A DNA stretch of 64,000 nt from DASXKD01 sp963707905 (GCA_963707905.1 CAVPSA010000045.1:29197-93196); one strand, 5' to 3'; shown: positions 1 to 8,808, counted from the first letter of the stretch. Numbers and translations: made by a program. Notes: generated from the sequence alone by a model not told the origin.

Positions 1-256
1 CGATCTCCACCAGGCTGTCGCGTTCGGCCGAGGTCAGCGCGCCTCGCAGGATGGCCCGCTCCGCTCCGTGGCGGACCAGGGGACCGTCGCTGGCGACCCG
101 GTGGCTGCCCAGTGTCGCCAGGTAGCCGACCGCCTCGACCACGTTCGTCTTGCCCTGCCCGTTCGCGCCGATGAGCGTGCTCACCCCGGGCTCCAGGCCC
201 AGGTCCACCGCGGCGTAGGACCGGAAATCGGTAAGGGCGAGGCGGCTCAGGTACAC
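1..256 (-). CDS. recF: DNA replication/repair protein RecF, N-terminal part (cut by window edge)
   Basis: RecF is an ABC-type ATPase that binds ssDNA-dsDNA junctions and helps RecR/RecO load RecA. The translated part starts VYLSRLALTDFRSY and carries a P-loop GANGQGKTN near residue 30, which is the RecF Walker A. About 85 residues are visible and the gene runs off the left edge. I chose the GTG start at 256 because the next upstream GTG leads straight into a stop. The position downstream of dnaN and gnd on the same strand is the usual actinobacterial order, so the identification is secure although only the first quarter is present. The stretch 257-504 between recF and gnd holds no gene I can support. 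Confidence 0.9.
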   Translation of the reverse strand, partial: MYLSRLALTDFRSYAAVDLGLEPGVSTLIGANGQGKTNVVEAVGYLATLGSHRVASDGPLVRHGAERAILRGALTSAERDSLVEI

Positions 257-504
257 ACGCCGAGGTTACTCGCGGATACTGCCATCAAGTGCCCGAGGCA
301 AAGGCCGACCAGGAGGCTGTCCGCGAAACGCGGCGCACCAAACCCGCGTGCGCGGCAACCTAGCCCGGCGGACCCGAGAGATGACGCCCGCGCCCACCCG
401 AACACCGGCGCCGGGAAGGCTGCTCCCGGTGGGCCCGGGCGCCGCCATATCCACTGGGCTCGGGCCGTTCCGGTGAGCTAGCCCCGGAGCTGGTGCGCCG
501 GCGG

Positions 505-1419
505 TTAGGGAGCTGGATGGGCCGGCGTCGTGTCCGCATCTGTGCCTGAAGCGGTGACTGCGTGCCCGCCGAACTGGTTGCGCAGGGCGGCGACAACCTT
601 CATCGCGGGTGAGTCGTCCTGGCGGGAGGCGAATCGCGCGAACAGGGCCGCGCTGATCACCGGCATCGGCACCGCGTGGTCGATCGCCGCCTGCACGGTC
701 CACCGGCCCTCGCCGGAGTCCTGTGCCACACCGCGGATCTTTTCCAGTCCCGGGTCCTCGTTGAGCGCCTTGCACAGCAGGTCGAGCAGCCAGGAGCGGA
801 TCACTGTGCCGCCCCGCCAACTGCAGAAGGCGCCGGCCACGTCGGTCACCACGTCGGTGGCTGCGAGCAGTTCGTAGCCCTCGGCGTAGGCCTGCATGAT
901 GCCGTACTCGATGCCGTTGTGGACCATCTTGGCGAAGTGGCCCGCGCCCACCTTGCCCGCGTGCACGAAACCGAACTCACCCTCGGGCTTGAGCGCCTCG
1001 AGCACCGGCATCAGGCGGTTCACGTCCTCGTCGTCCCCGCCGACCATCAGGCCGTAGCCGTTCTGCAGGCCCCAGACGCCGCCGGAGACCCCGGCGTCGA
1101 TGAAGTGGATGCCCGCCTCACTGAGCATCTTGGCGTGCTCCTGGTCGTCGACGTAGTGCGAGTTGCCGCCGTCGATGACCAGGTCACCGGCTTCGAACAG
1201 ATCGTTCAGCTCGGTGATCGTCTGCCGGGTGGGCTCCCCGGCCGGGACCATGACCCACACCGCCCGCGGCGCGGACAGGCGTTCCTTCAGCTCCGCCAGG
1301 CTGGCGACGTCGCTCACTTTGGGATCGCGGTCATAGCCGACCACGTCATGCCCTGCGCGGCGCAGGCGTTCCGCCATGTTGCCGCCCATCTTGCCCAGGC
1401 CGATCATGCCGATCTGCAT
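505..1419 (-). CDS. gnd: 6-phosphogluconate dehydrogenase, decarboxylating (short, YqeC/GndA type)
   Basis: Oxidises 6-phosphogluconate to ribulose-5-phosphate and CO2 in the cytoplasmic pentose phosphate pathway. The N-terminal Rossmann motif GLGKMGGNMAERL is followed by the substrate loop GVSGGVWGLQNG and the catalytic region HFAKMVHNGIEYG. At about 304 residues it matches the short form common in actinobacteria, not the 470-residue form. I prefer the ATG at 1419 over an in-frame GTG at 1431 because GGTGGAG sits 6 nt upstream of the ATG. It lies between dnaN and recF, as in Streptomyces, and is probably co-transcribed with dnaN. Confidence 0.92.
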   Translation of the reverse strand: MQIGMIGLGKMGGNMAERLRRAGHDVVGYDRDPKVSDVASLAELKERLSAPRAVWVMVPAGEPTRQTITELNDLFEAGDLVIDGGNSHYVDDQEHAKMLSEAGIHFIDAGVSGGVWGLQNGYGLMVGGDDEDVNRLMPVLEALKPEGEFGFVHAGKVGAGHFAKMVHNGIEYGIMQAYAEGYELLAATDVVTDVAGAFCSWRGGTVIRSWLLDLLCKALNEDPGLEKIRGVAQDSGEGRWTVQAAIDHAVPMPVISAALFARFASRQDDSPAMKVVAALRNQFGGHAVTASGTDADTTPAHPAP

Positions 1420-1501
1420 CGCTGTCTCCACCTCGCCTGCTCCGCGGGCAATCCGGCACCTACGCTAGTCACCCGTCGCGGACGGCTCGCATCAGGGGCG
1501 G

Positions 1502-2680
1502 TTACGCGCCAAGCCGGATCGGCATGAGCAGGTAGCGGAAGTCGTTCTCGCCCTCGGGGCCCGGCTTGCCGGTGATCAGCACGGCCTTGCCCGGCTTGGT
1601 GAACGCGAGCCTGGCGGTGTCGGAATCGATGGCGGACAGGCCGTCGAGCAGGTACTGCGGGTTGAAGGCCACCTCAAGGCCCTCGGGGCTGAACCCACTG
1701 GCGTCGGGCTCACCATCGGCGTCGGCGAAGAACTCATAGCTGGCGTCGAGCACCTCGGTGGCCTGTGCCTCGTCCCCGGTGCCAGCCTCGAGCACGGCCT
1801 GGCCCGGCGCGAACGCCAGCCGCAGCGCGGTGTTGCGCTCGGCGACCAGGGCGACACGCTTGACCGCCTCGCTGAACGGTGCCGTGGCAAGCTCGCCCAC
1901 CGCCGTGGGGGTGCCCGGCAGCAGCGCACGGTACGGCGGGAACTCGCCACCGAGCAGCCGTGTGGTTGTGCGCCGGCCGCCGCCCTCGAAGCCGATCATC
2001 CCGTCACCGGCCTGGCCGCCCTCCTCGGGCAGGCCGAGCGCGATGAGCACCTCGGCGCCGGAGGTCAGCGAGCGGGCGGTGTCCAGCAAGGCGCGGGCCG
2101 GGACCAGGACCGAGGCGCTCAGCCCGGCCCGGACGGGGTTCCAGCGCAGTTCGCGGACGGCCAGCCGGTACCGGTCGGTGGACACGAGCGTGAGCGTGTC
2201 GTTCTCGATCTCGATGCGGACGCCGGTGAGGCCGGGGAGGGTGTCGTCGCGCGCGGCCGCGGTGGCGGACTGGCTGACCGCCGAAGCGAAGGCGTCGCTG
2301 CCCACCGAGCCCGCCGCGGGCGGCATGTCCGGCAGCGTGGGGTAGTCCTCGACCGGCATCGTCAGCAGCGTGAACGTGGCCTGCCCGCAGGTCAGTGTGG
2401 CGCGTGCGCCATCGGCGGAGATCTCTACGGGGCGGGCGGGCAGGCTGCGGGTGATCTCGGCGAGGAGGCGGCCCGAGACCAGCACGGTGCCGTCCTCCTC
2501 GGCCACGACCGGGACGCTGGCCTGCGCGGACACGTCGTAGTCGAAGCTGGAGAGGGTCAGGTCCTCGCCCGCGTGCAGGCGCATGCAGGCCAGCACCGGG
2601 ATGGCGGGACGCGCCGGGAGCGCACGTGCCGTCCAGGCCACCGCATCGGCGAGCGCATCACGATCCACCTGGATCTTCAC
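1502..2680 (-). CDS. dnaN: DNA polymerase III sliding clamp (beta subunit)
   Basis: The ring-shaped clamp tethers DNA polymerase III to template DNA and recruits partners through its hydrophobic cleft. The 392-residue product begins MKIQVDRDALADAVAW, has the three repeated clamp domains, and ends with the conserved YLLMPIRLGA tail. It is slightly longer than the 366-residue E. coli protein, as is usual in actinobacteria. It follows the oriC spacer downstream of dnaA on the same strand, and gnd and recF follow it. No internal disruption is seen. Confidence 0.96.
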   Translation of the reverse strand: MKIQVDRDALADAVAWTARALPARPAIPVLACMRLHAGEDLTLSSFDYDVSAQASVPVVAEEDGTVLVSGRLLAEITRSLPARPVEISADGARATLTCGQATFTLLTMPVEDYPTLPDMPPAAGSVGSDAFASAVSQSATAAARDDTLPGLTGVRIEIENDTLTLVSTDRYRLAVRELRWNPVRAGLSASVLVPARALLDTARSLTSGAEVLIALGLPEEGGQAGDGMIGFEGGGRRTTTRLLGGEFPPYRALLPGTPTAVGELATAPFSEAVKRVALVAERNTALRLAFAPGQAVLEAGTGDEAQATEVLDASYEFFADADGEPDASGFSPEGLEVAFNPQYLLDGLSAIDSDTARLAFTKPGKAVLITGKPGPEGENDFRYLLMPIRLGA

Positions 2681-3086
2681 CGGAAGCTGCCTCCTGTCAC
2701 AGGGATGGGTTGCCAGCGTGCGGAGCGGGTATCTCGCGGATGGCGGCTCCGGCGCTGCGGCCAGTCCCCTTCTACTTGATTTTGAGTCTTGGTGATAAAG
2801 AAATAAGTAGTCGTCGTAGGGCCGGTGGAAGCTGGGGACAAGTGGCTATCTTCCAGCCCAGCGCCGCTTTGCGTGACCACAGCCCCTGTGCGCGGCCAAT
2901 GGCCCGGCGGGGGAGAGTTGTGGACAGCCCGCCTTTCTCCACCGGACGCCTGCCGGTTACCCCCCGGACTTCCGGCGTTGTCCTCGTACTGTCCCAAGCG
3001 TGTCCACAGAGATATCCACAGCCTGTGTGTACCGATTGTTACGGGCGGCACTGATACGTGGCGGCTCACCCGGGCCGGGTGCTGCC
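2681..3086. other. oriC: Putative chromosomal replication origin (oriC) spacer between dnaA and dnaN
   Basis: This 406-bp gene-free interval sits where actinobacterial oriC normally lies. An AT-rich patch at about 2771-2815 (core TTGATTTTGAGTC, then GATAAAGAAATAAG) stands out against the GC-rich background and could be the unwinding element. DnaA-box-like 9-mers lie at 2833-2841, 2919-2927, 3000-3008 and 3012-3020. None of the four is a perfect TTGTCCACA or TTATCCACA. There are far fewer boxes than the roughly 19 reported for Streptomyces oriC. Origin function is inferred from position and motifs. Confidence 0.75.
2833..3020. promoter_or_regulatory. DnaA-box cluster in oriC spacer
   Basis: Four near-consensus boxes: TGGGGACAA (2833-2841, one mismatch to TGTGGACAA), TGTGGACAG (2919-2927, one mismatch), GTGTCCACA (3000-3008, one mismatch to TTGTCCACA) and ATATCCACA (3012-3020, one mismatch to TTATCCACA). 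The last two are adjacent and in the same orientation, so they could hold cooperatively bound DnaA. Confidence 0.65.
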
Positions 3087-4907
3087 TCATCCGGACCGCG
3101 CTTGCTGCTTGATCCGGTTGGTTAGTTCGGTGACCTGGTTGTAGATCGAGCGCCGTTCGGCCATCAGGGACCGGATCTTGCGTTCCGCATGCATGACGGT
3201 GGTGTGGTCGCGGCCGCCGAATTGCTGCCCGATCTTCGGGAGTGACAGGTCGGTGAGTTCGCGGCAGAGGTACATGGCAATCTGCCTGGCGGTTACCAGA
3301 ACGCGTGACCGGGATGTACCGCAGAGGTCGTCAATGGACATGCCGAAGTAGGACGCGGTCTGCCCCATGATGGTCGAGGCGGTGATCTCCGGGCCCTGCG
3401 CCTCAGGAATCAGGTCCTTGAGGACGATCTCGGCCAACTGGAGATCAACGGTCTGCCGGTTGAGGCTGGCGAACGCGGTCACCCGGATGAGGGCGCCCTC
3501 CAGTTCCCGGATATTGGTTGAGATGCGGCTGGCGATGTACTCCAGCGCCTCCGGCGGCGCGTTCAGGCCCTCTTGGACGGCCTTTTTCCGGAGAATCGCG
3601 ATGCGGGTTTCCAGTTCCGGCGGCTGCACATCGGTGATCAGGCCCCACTCGAACCTGCTGCGCAGCCGGTCCTCCAGGGTGACCAGCCGCTTGGGCGCCC
3701 GGTCGCTGGAGATCACGATCTGCTTGCTGGCGTTGTGCAGCGTATTGAAGGTGTGGAAGAACTCTTCCTGCGTCCCTTCCTTGTTCTCCAGGAACTGGAT
3801 GTCGTCCACCAGGAGCACGTCCACGTCGCGGTACCGGCGGCGGAACCCGTCCTGCTTGCCGTCCCTGATCATGTTGATGAAGTCGTTGGTGAACTCTTCC
3901 GAGCTGACGTAGCGGACCCGCACCCCGTGGTAGAGGCTCTGCGTGTAGTGCCCGATCGCGTGCAGCAGGTGGGTCTTGCCCAGCCCCGAGTCGCCGTAGA
4001 TGAACAGCGGGTTGTAGGCCTTGGCGGGCGCCTCGGCGACCGCGACGGCCGCGGCGTGCGCGAACCGGTTGCTGGAGCCGATGACGAAGGTCTCGAAGGT
4101 GTACTTCGGGTTGAGCCGCGCCTGCGCCGGGCGGGGCAGGCCGGGCGCGGGCAGGCCGGGAAGGCTCGGCGGGCGGTGCGGCCCGCCCGGTTCGCCGCCG
4201 TGCCGGGTGCCTTCGGACAGCGGAAGACCGCCCAGCGACGGCGAGCCTTGGTCCCTGGTGCCCCGGCCGGTGATGGCGGGCCCGCCATTGATCGGAGGGC
4301 CGCCCAGGTGGTCGGGTGCGAGTGGCGCGGCGGCTGCGTCGCGCTCGTGCCCGGGATGCGGGGCATGCCCGGGAGGGCTGCCATGCCCGGGCTGTGGCGG
4401 GTAGGCACGGTCGGAGGGGTAGCCGAAGGGGTGCGGGTAGGGCTCGCCCGGCACATGGCCGCCGTTCTCGGCCGGCCGGCCGCCTGGTCCGGCGCGGTGC
4501 GTTGCGGCCGGGCCGAGAGGGCCGGTGATCCCGGACTCGCCGGCGTGGCCGGCCGGGCTGTCGTGCCCGCCGGTGCCGTGGTCGGAGATGCCCGGGCCAG
4601 GAGCATGCGGCAGCGCAGCGTCTCGCGGTACCGGCATGCCGCCCGCGGCGGTCGCCGGATCCACGGTCACCGCGAGCTGGATGCTGCGGCCGAACTCCCG
4701 GGACAGCGCGTGGGTGATAAGGCCGCGAAGGCGGGTCTCGAGCTGTTCCTTGACGAACTCGTTGGGGGTCGCGATGAGAGCGGTGTTCTCGACCAGGCCG
4801 AGGGGCCTGGTCAACCGCAGCCAGGCACGCTGGTGGGGTTCGATCTGGAGATCGGAGAGTTCCTCGAGGGATCTCGCCCAGACCTCCGCCAGGTCCGCCT
4901 GGCTCAT
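3087..4907 (-). CDS. dnaA: Chromosomal replication initiator DnaA
   Basis: AAA+ ATPase that binds DnaA boxes and melts oriC. From the ATG at 4907 the product is 606 residues and starts MSQADLAEVWARSLEEL. Domain I spans about 1-84. A Gly/Pro/His-rich linker (domain II) spans about 85-264, roughly 180 residues with little sequence complexity. The AAA+ core follows with Walker A GDSGLGKTH near 305-313 and Walker B LLVDDIQF. The C-terminal DNA-binding domain has the DnaA signature around GGRDHTTVMHAERKI. An in-frame GTG at 5255 would add 116 residues but overlaps DnaA boxes and is rejected. AGGTG lies 9 nt before the chosen start. The gene is divergent from rpmH. Confidence 0.96.
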   Translation of the reverse strand: MSQADLAEVWARSLEELSDLQIEPHQRAWLRLTRPLGLVENTALIATPNEFVKEQLETRLRGLITHALSREFGRSIQLAVTVDPATAAGGMPVPRDAALPHAPGPGISDHGTGGHDSPAGHAGESGITGPLGPAATHRAGPGGRPAENGGHVPGEPYPHPFGYPSDRAYPPQPGHGSPPGHAPHPGHERDAAAAPLAPDHLGGPPINGGPAITGRGTRDQGSPSLGGLPLSEGTRHGGEPGGPHRPPSLPGLPAPGLPRPAQARLNPKYTFETFVIGSSNRFAHAAAVAVAEAPAKAYNPLFIYGDSGLGKTHLLHAIGHYTQSLYHGVRVRYVSSEEFTNDFINMIRDGKQDGFRRRYRDVDVLLVDDIQFLENKEGTQEEFFHTFNTLHNASKQIVISSDRAPKRLVTLEDRLRSRFEWGLITDVQPPELETRIAILRKKAVQEGLNAPPEALEYIASRISTNIRELEGALIRVTAFASLNRQTVDLQLAEIVLKDLIPEAQGPEITASTIMGQTASYFGMSIDDLCGTSRSRVLVTARQIAMYLCRELTDLSLPKIGQQFGGRDHTTVMHAERKIRSLMAERRSIYNQVTELTNRIKQQARSG

Positions 4908-5272
4908 AGCGTGTTCACCTTGCGCCCCCACATGCGAATCAACAGTCTTATCCACAGGCTGTGCACGCCGCACTCCGCGCCGTGCCCGGGACGCCGCTGG
5001 ACCGCTGTGGCTGGCTCGCGCCACCCCGTTCCGCGCGGCCTGGCCGGTTGTCCACAGCCTAAGCGCGCCGGCCATGCCACGTTCGGCAAACGGCCGTTCC
5101 TGCCCACGGCTAAGATGGGGCATCCGGTTGCCGCGGGTGCCGCTGGTTTGACCGGTGCTCAATGATGCGCGTAACGTGAACCGACTCAAAAGCTTTCCTC
5201 TGGGCAGTCTGCTGCGCGCTGGCGCGCCTCGCGGCCCGGCTGCCAGTGATGACACCGTATGTGGAGCCTCCT
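4908..5272. promoter_or_regulatory. dnaA-rpmH divergent control region with two perfect DnaA boxes
   Basis: This 365-bp intergenic region contains TTATCCACA (4948-4956) and TTGTCCACA (5048-5056), both exact matches to DnaA-box consensus sequences. They lie upstream of dnaA, where they could serve autoregulation, and they match better than the boxes in the dnaA-dnaN spacer. Promoters for dnaA and rpmH must lie here; a TTGACC hexamer on the rpmH side at about 5148 is a weak -35 candidate. Confidence 0.6.
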
Positions 5273-5410
5273 GTGAGCAAGCGCACGTTCCAGCCGAACA
5301 ACCGACGCCGCGCCAAGACGCATGGGTTCCGGCTGCGCATGCGCACCAGGGCCGGTCGCGCGGTCCTGGCCGCCCGGCGCCGGAAGGGCCGGGCCAGGGT
5401 CAGCGTATGA
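5273..5410 (+). CDS. rpmH: 50S ribosomal protein L34
   Basis: Small, very basic large-subunit protein of 45 residues. It starts at GTG (SKRTFQPNNRRRAKTHG) and ends RKGRARVSV. GGAG lies 6 nt upstream of the GTG. It is divergent from dnaA and leads the rnpA-yidD-yidC set, the order found in almost all bacteria near oriC. It lacks any insertion or truncation. Confidence 0.96.
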   Translation: MSKRTFQPNNRRRAKTHGFRLRMRTRAGRAVLAARRRKGRARVSV

Positions 5411-5523
5411 CCTTGTTCTTCCCGTCCCCGCGCTGGCTCTTTCCCGCCCCCCCGCGTCGCGGCCGCCCCCGCTCGGCGCCCGCCCCCGCGCTGTGCCGCC
5501 CCGCGTGACGGCGGAGGTCGTGT

Positions 5524-5886
5524 GTGCTTCCCGCAGAATCCCGGATGCGCCGCAGCGCTGAGTTCCAGCTCACGGTGCGCCGTGGCAGCCGCGCCGGACG
5601 TGCGTTGCTGACCGGCCACCTGCTGGTCCGCGGCCGCGGCGAGGCGCAGGCCCCGCTGGTCGGTTTCGTGGTCAGCAAGGCGGTGGGGAACGCCGTGGTC
5701 AGGAACAAGGTGCGGCGGCGGCTGCGTTCGGTGCTGCGCGGTTACCTGCCTGCTCTGCCGGGAGGTAGCCTGCTTGTGATACGCGCTCATCCAAAGGCTG
5801 CGGCCGCGCGCCAGGCAGATCTCGCCGCCGAACTCGACCTGGTGATGAACGCGCTCATGCGGCGACAGGTTGGGGCACAGCGGTGA
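5524..5886 (+). CDS. rnpA: Ribonuclease P protein component
   Basis: The protein subunit of RNase P assists the catalytic RNA in tRNA 5' maturation. The 120-residue product has the diagnostic RNR motif in KAVGNAVVRNKVRRRLR. The GTG start at 5524 is supported by GGAGG at 5513-5517 with a 6-nt spacer. The stop overlaps the yidD start (GTGA), which suggests translational coupling. The RNase P RNA itself is not in the window. Confidence 0.95.
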   Translation: MLPAESRMRRSAEFQLTVRRGSRAGRALLTGHLLVRGRGEAQAPLVGFVVSKAVGNAVVRNKVRRRLRSVLRGYLPALPGGSLLVIRAHPKAAAARQADLAAELDLVMNALMRRQVGAQR

Positions 5887-6188
5887 GGACGGACCCGGGC
5901 GGGCAGTCAGCGGAGGCACAGCCCTCCGCGGTTGCCAGGATTCTCATGGTCCTGATCGGCGGGTACCGCCGGTTCATCAGCCCGATGACCGGCCCGCACT
6001 GCCGGTTCGTCCCTTCGTGCAGCGCTTACGCGCTCGACGCGGTTATCGAGCACGGGGCGCTACGCGGCTCGTGGCTCGCGGTACGCCGGGTGGCGCGCTG
6101 CCATCCTTTCCACCCAGGCGGACTCGACCCGGTCCCGCCCGGCACCCGCCGCGGCCGCCTGTCCCGTCCCGAGGGAGTTAGCTCGTGA
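5883..6188 (+). CDS. yidD: Membrane protein insertion efficiency factor YidD
   Basis: Small membrane-associated protein that assists YidC. The 101-residue product carries the family core YRRFISPMTGPHCRFVPSCSAYA with its conserved cysteines, then the CHPFHPGGLDPVP motif. A 20-residue N-terminal stretch precedes the core. It starts by a 4-nt GTGA overlap with rnpA and ends by another GTGA overlap with yidC, so the three are one translationally coupled unit. Confidence 0.93.
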   Translation: MRTDPGGQSAEAQPSAVARILMVLIGGYRRFISPMTGPHCRFVPSCSAYALDAVIEHGALRGSWLAVRRVARCHPFHPGGLDPVPPGTRRGRLSRPEGVSS

Positions 6189-7441
6189 ATCCGCTGAACC
6201 CCCTGTACGTCGCGGTCGCCTGGGTGATGGCGCACATTCACAGCGCGCTGAGCCTGATCATGCCCTCGACCAGCGGCCAGGCATGGTTCTTCACGATCAT
6301 CGTGCTCGTGGCCTTGATGCGGCTCCTCCTTGTGCCGCTGTTCGTCAAGCAGATGCACTCGATGCGCAAGATGTCCGCGCTCAACCCGCAGTTGACGGAA
6401 CTGCGGAAGAAGTACAAGGGCGACAAGCAGACCCTGAACGAAGAGACCATGCGTCTCTACCGTGAGAACGGGGTCAACCCGCTGGGCGGGTGCCTGCCAC
6501 TGCTGGCGCAGATGCCGATGTTCTTCGCACTGTTCAGCGTGCTCCGGGGTATCGCCAACTGGAAACCCGGAACGCCGACCCCCTACGGCCTGACCGAGTC
6601 GACCGTCCAGAGCGCGCAGAACGCCAACATCCTGGGCGCGCACATCTCCGACAAGGTGCTGTTCACCGGCACCATGCATGTGCCGCTAGAGGCCAAGATC
6701 GTGATCCTCTGCGCCGTGACGATCAGCGTGATCACGACGTTCCTGACCGTCCGGCAGAGCACCAAGCGGGGCATGACGCCGGCGATGACGCCGGACAACC
6801 CCATGGCGGCCTCGCAGAAGTACATGGCCTACATCGTGCCGTTCTTCGCCCTGTCCGGCCTGTACTGGGCGTTCGGGCTGGTCCTTTACTGGGTGACCAC
6901 CAACGTGTGGACCCTCGGCCAGCAGTACGTTCTGTTCAAGCGGTACCCGCCGACGGTGCCAGGTACCGCGTCCGCGACCGGCGGCACGGCACCCGCGCCC
7001 GCCGCACCGGCCAAGCCGGCGGCTGTCAGCAGGCTCACCGCGAACAAGGCGGTGACTTCAGGGAAGCCGTCCACCACGGGCAAGCCGTCCACCACAGCCA
7101 AGTCCTCCGCTGCCCCCGCCAAGCCGGCCGCTGCCGCCAAGCCGGCCACCTCAACCGCGAAGCCGGCGCCGGGCAAGAGCACGCCGAAGCCACCCGCGGG
7201 CCAGCCGCCACGGAAGAAGCCGCAGGACAGCGGGTCGGCCGGGAGCAAGCCTGCCCGGCCGGCGGCCCCGGCCGGGCAGCAGGCGCCGGCGAACGGCTCG
7301 GGCACCAGTTCAGGCGGCCTGCTGCGGCGCCTGGGACGGGGCAAGTCAGAGCCCGAGCCACAGGCGGAGACACCCGAGGTTAAGCTCGTCAGGCAGCAGC
7401 GCGTCCGTCAGTCGCGCAGCAAACGTTCCGGTAAGCACTAG
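6185..7441 (+). CDS. yidC: Membrane protein insertase YidC (Oxa1 family)
   Basis: Inserts and folds inner-membrane proteins with or without SecYEG. At 418 residues it is the short Gram-positive form without a large extracytoplasmic domain. Hydrophobic segments lie near residues 3-25, 30-55, 100-125, 175-195 and 215-240, with the conserved QMPMFFALFSVLRG core. From about residue 260 the tail becomes Ala/Pro/Lys/Ser-rich and ends in a basic RQSRSKRSGKH stretch that probably binds ribosomes. The start overlaps the yidD stop by 4 nt. Confidence 0.95.
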   Translation: MNPLNPLYVAVAWVMAHIHSALSLIMPSTSGQAWFFTIIVLVALMRLLLVPLFVKQMHSMRKMSALNPQLTELRKKYKGDKQTLNEETMRLYRENGVNPLGGCLPLLAQMPMFFALFSVLRGIANWKPGTPTPYGLTESTVQSAQNANILGAHISDKVLFTGTMHVPLEAKIVILCAVTISVITTFLTVRQSTKRGMTPAMTPDNPMAASQKYMAYIVPFFALSGLYWAFGLVLYWVTTNVWTLGQQYVLFKRYPPTVPGTASATGGTAPAPAAPAKPAAVSRLTANKAVTSGKPSTTGKPSTTAKSSAAPAKPAAAAKPATSTAKPAPGKSTPKPPAGQPPRKKPQDSGSAGSKPARPAAPAGQQAPANGSGTSSGGLLRRLGRGKSEPEPQAETPEVKLVRQQRVRQSRSKRSGKH

Positions 7442-7536
7442 GCGCGGGCATGAGCGGGCCCATGGCCCGGCATTCGGTGGCCGGGTTTGGCTGGGCCGGG
7501 CCGTAGCCTCACCGCTGCGAGAATCAGGAGGAGAAA

Positions 7537-8250
7537 GTGGTTGCCGTGACCGGCGATGACAACTCGGGGGCTCTGGCGCCGACTGACAGCAGCGGGACCA
7601 GTGGGACGATTGCAGCGGGCGACCAGGCAGCGCCCGAAGCTTTGACGACGGAGCGTGATGAAGATGTGTCAGAGCGCGACGTAACGGCCGGGCCAGCGGA
7701 CGGTGAAGGCACCGAGCCTGCCGAGGAAGAGCCTGCCGACGACGCGATGAGCGCGGCCGACCTGGAGCAGGAGAGTGAGATCGCGGCCGACTACATCGAG
7801 GGCCTGCTCGACGTGGCGGATCTCGACGGCGACATCGACATGGACGTGGAGGGCGACCGGCCCGTTGTGTCCGTGGTCGGCGCGACACTGACCGAGCTTG
7901 TCGGCTCCCGCGGCGAGGTCCTGGAGGCCCTGCAGGAACTCACCCGCTTGGCCGTGCACCGCCAGACGGGCGCACGCAGCCGGATCATGCTGGATGTGGG
8001 CGGGTATCGCGCACGCCGTCGGCAGGAACTGGCCGACCTGGGCCGAAAGGTTGCCGAAGAGGTCGGCCGGACCGGGGTGCCGCAGCGACTCGACGCGATG
8101 ACGCCGTTCGAGCGCAAAGTGGTGCATGATGCCGTGGCGGCTGCTGGGCTGCGGAGTGAGTCCGAGGGCGAGGAGCCGTCGCGGCGGGTCGTGATTCTGC
8201 CGGCCGAAGAGGCTGTCGTGGTGATGGAGCCGGCCGGCGGGCAGGGGTAG
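7537..8250 (+). CDS. jag: Jag/KhpB family RNA-binding protein (KH-R3H domains)
   Basis: RNA-binding protein coupled to YidC in most bacteria. Residues 1-80 are acidic and low in complexity. A KH-like domain follows around GSRGEVLEALQELTRLAVHR. The R3H domain is around TPFERKVVHDAVAA, with the variant spacing seen in actinobacteria. The start is GTG at 7537 with AGGAGG at 7526-7531 and a 5-nt spacer. It follows yidC by 95 bp and is probably co-transcribed with it. A strong hairpin lies just beyond its stop. Confidence 0.92.
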   Translation: MVAVTGDDNSGALAPTDSSGTSGTIAAGDQAAPEALTTERDEDVSERDVTAGPADGEGTEPAEEEPADDAMSAADLEQESEIAADYIEGLLDVADLDGDIDMDVEGDRPVVSVVGATLTELVGSRGEVLEALQELTRLAVHRQTGARSRIMLDVGGYRARRRQELADLGRKVAEEVGRTGVPQRLDAMTPFERKVVHDAVAAAGLRSESEGEEPSRRVVILPAEEAVVVMEPAGGQG

Positions 8251-8258
8251 GGCGATAC

Positions 8259-8306
8259 CAGGGTTGCTCTGAACAGCGGGACATAACGCTGTTCAGAGCA
8301 ACCCTG
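8259..8306 (+). terminator. Strong stem-loop after jag
   Basis: Perfect 19-bp inverted repeat (8259-8277 with 8288-8306) around a 10-nt loop, lying 9 nt after the jag stop. There is no U-tract, as is common for actinobacterial terminators. It probably ends the rpmH-to-jag transcript. Confidence 0.8.
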
Positions 8307-8808
8307 ATACCGCTGGGATGAGCCGTCAGGCCGAGAGCTGCCGAGGCGGGCGGCGGGGCTGTGCAGGTCGCAGGCCGGTCGGCGGCTGGTGAATGAAAAG
8401 CGAGAGGTGGATCCGGGGCGTGGCCTGGTTCCGGGACGGGCGAGGCGAGCAGTGATCCGGGGAACCGTGGCACGCCCTGTGCCGCGTCCGAGGCCCTGCG
8501 CTGCTCTGGCCTGCACCTGCGCCGCTCCCAAGCCTGCACCCTGCGCCGCGCCCAAGCCGCCACGCCACGGCGCGTTTGAACCCGCACCCGATGCCGCGCC
8601 GGTCGCGTCCGTACCGGACACTGCGCCTGCACCGGCACGCGCCTGCACCGGACACGGCGCCTGCACCGGACACCGCGCCTGCACCGGACACCGCGCCTGC
8701 GTTCGCGCCCCGCACCACGCTTGAACCCGGGCCCCTCGCGGCGCCCGGGCCCGCACCGAACTCGGCGCTGGATCTGAGCCACCAGCCGCATATCGGCGTG
8801 CGGCAGGT
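8307..8808 (+). repeat. jag-rsmG spacer with 18-bp tandem repeats
   Basis: This 500-bp spacer has no convincing gene. From about 8625 to 8700 it holds tandem copies of an 18-bp unit (GCCTGCACCGGACACCGC): three full copies at 8641-8694 with degenerate copies on both sides. In one plus frame the units read as repeated Ala-Pro-Asp-Thr, and that frame stays open until a TGA that overlaps the rsmG ATG (ATGA). It could therefore be the tail of an unrecognised Ala/Pro-rich small protein, but no good start or ribosome binding site supports that. Confidence 0.6.

Noticed and set aside
4908..5255. 116-residue N-terminal extension of DnaA
   Set aside because: It would cover DnaA boxes and the promoter region; homologues start at MSQADLAEVW-like sequence and a ribosome binding site precedes 4907.
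7021..7350. Lys/Pro/Ala repeats in YidC as a separate repeat element or CRISPR
   Set aside because: They are a low-complexity protein tail; no regularly spaced direct repeats with unique spacers exist anywhere in the window.
8389..8724. 111-residue plus frame with Cys-Thr-Gly-His repeats
   Set aside because: Translation of the 18-bp repeats in another frame; no ribosome binding site and no family.
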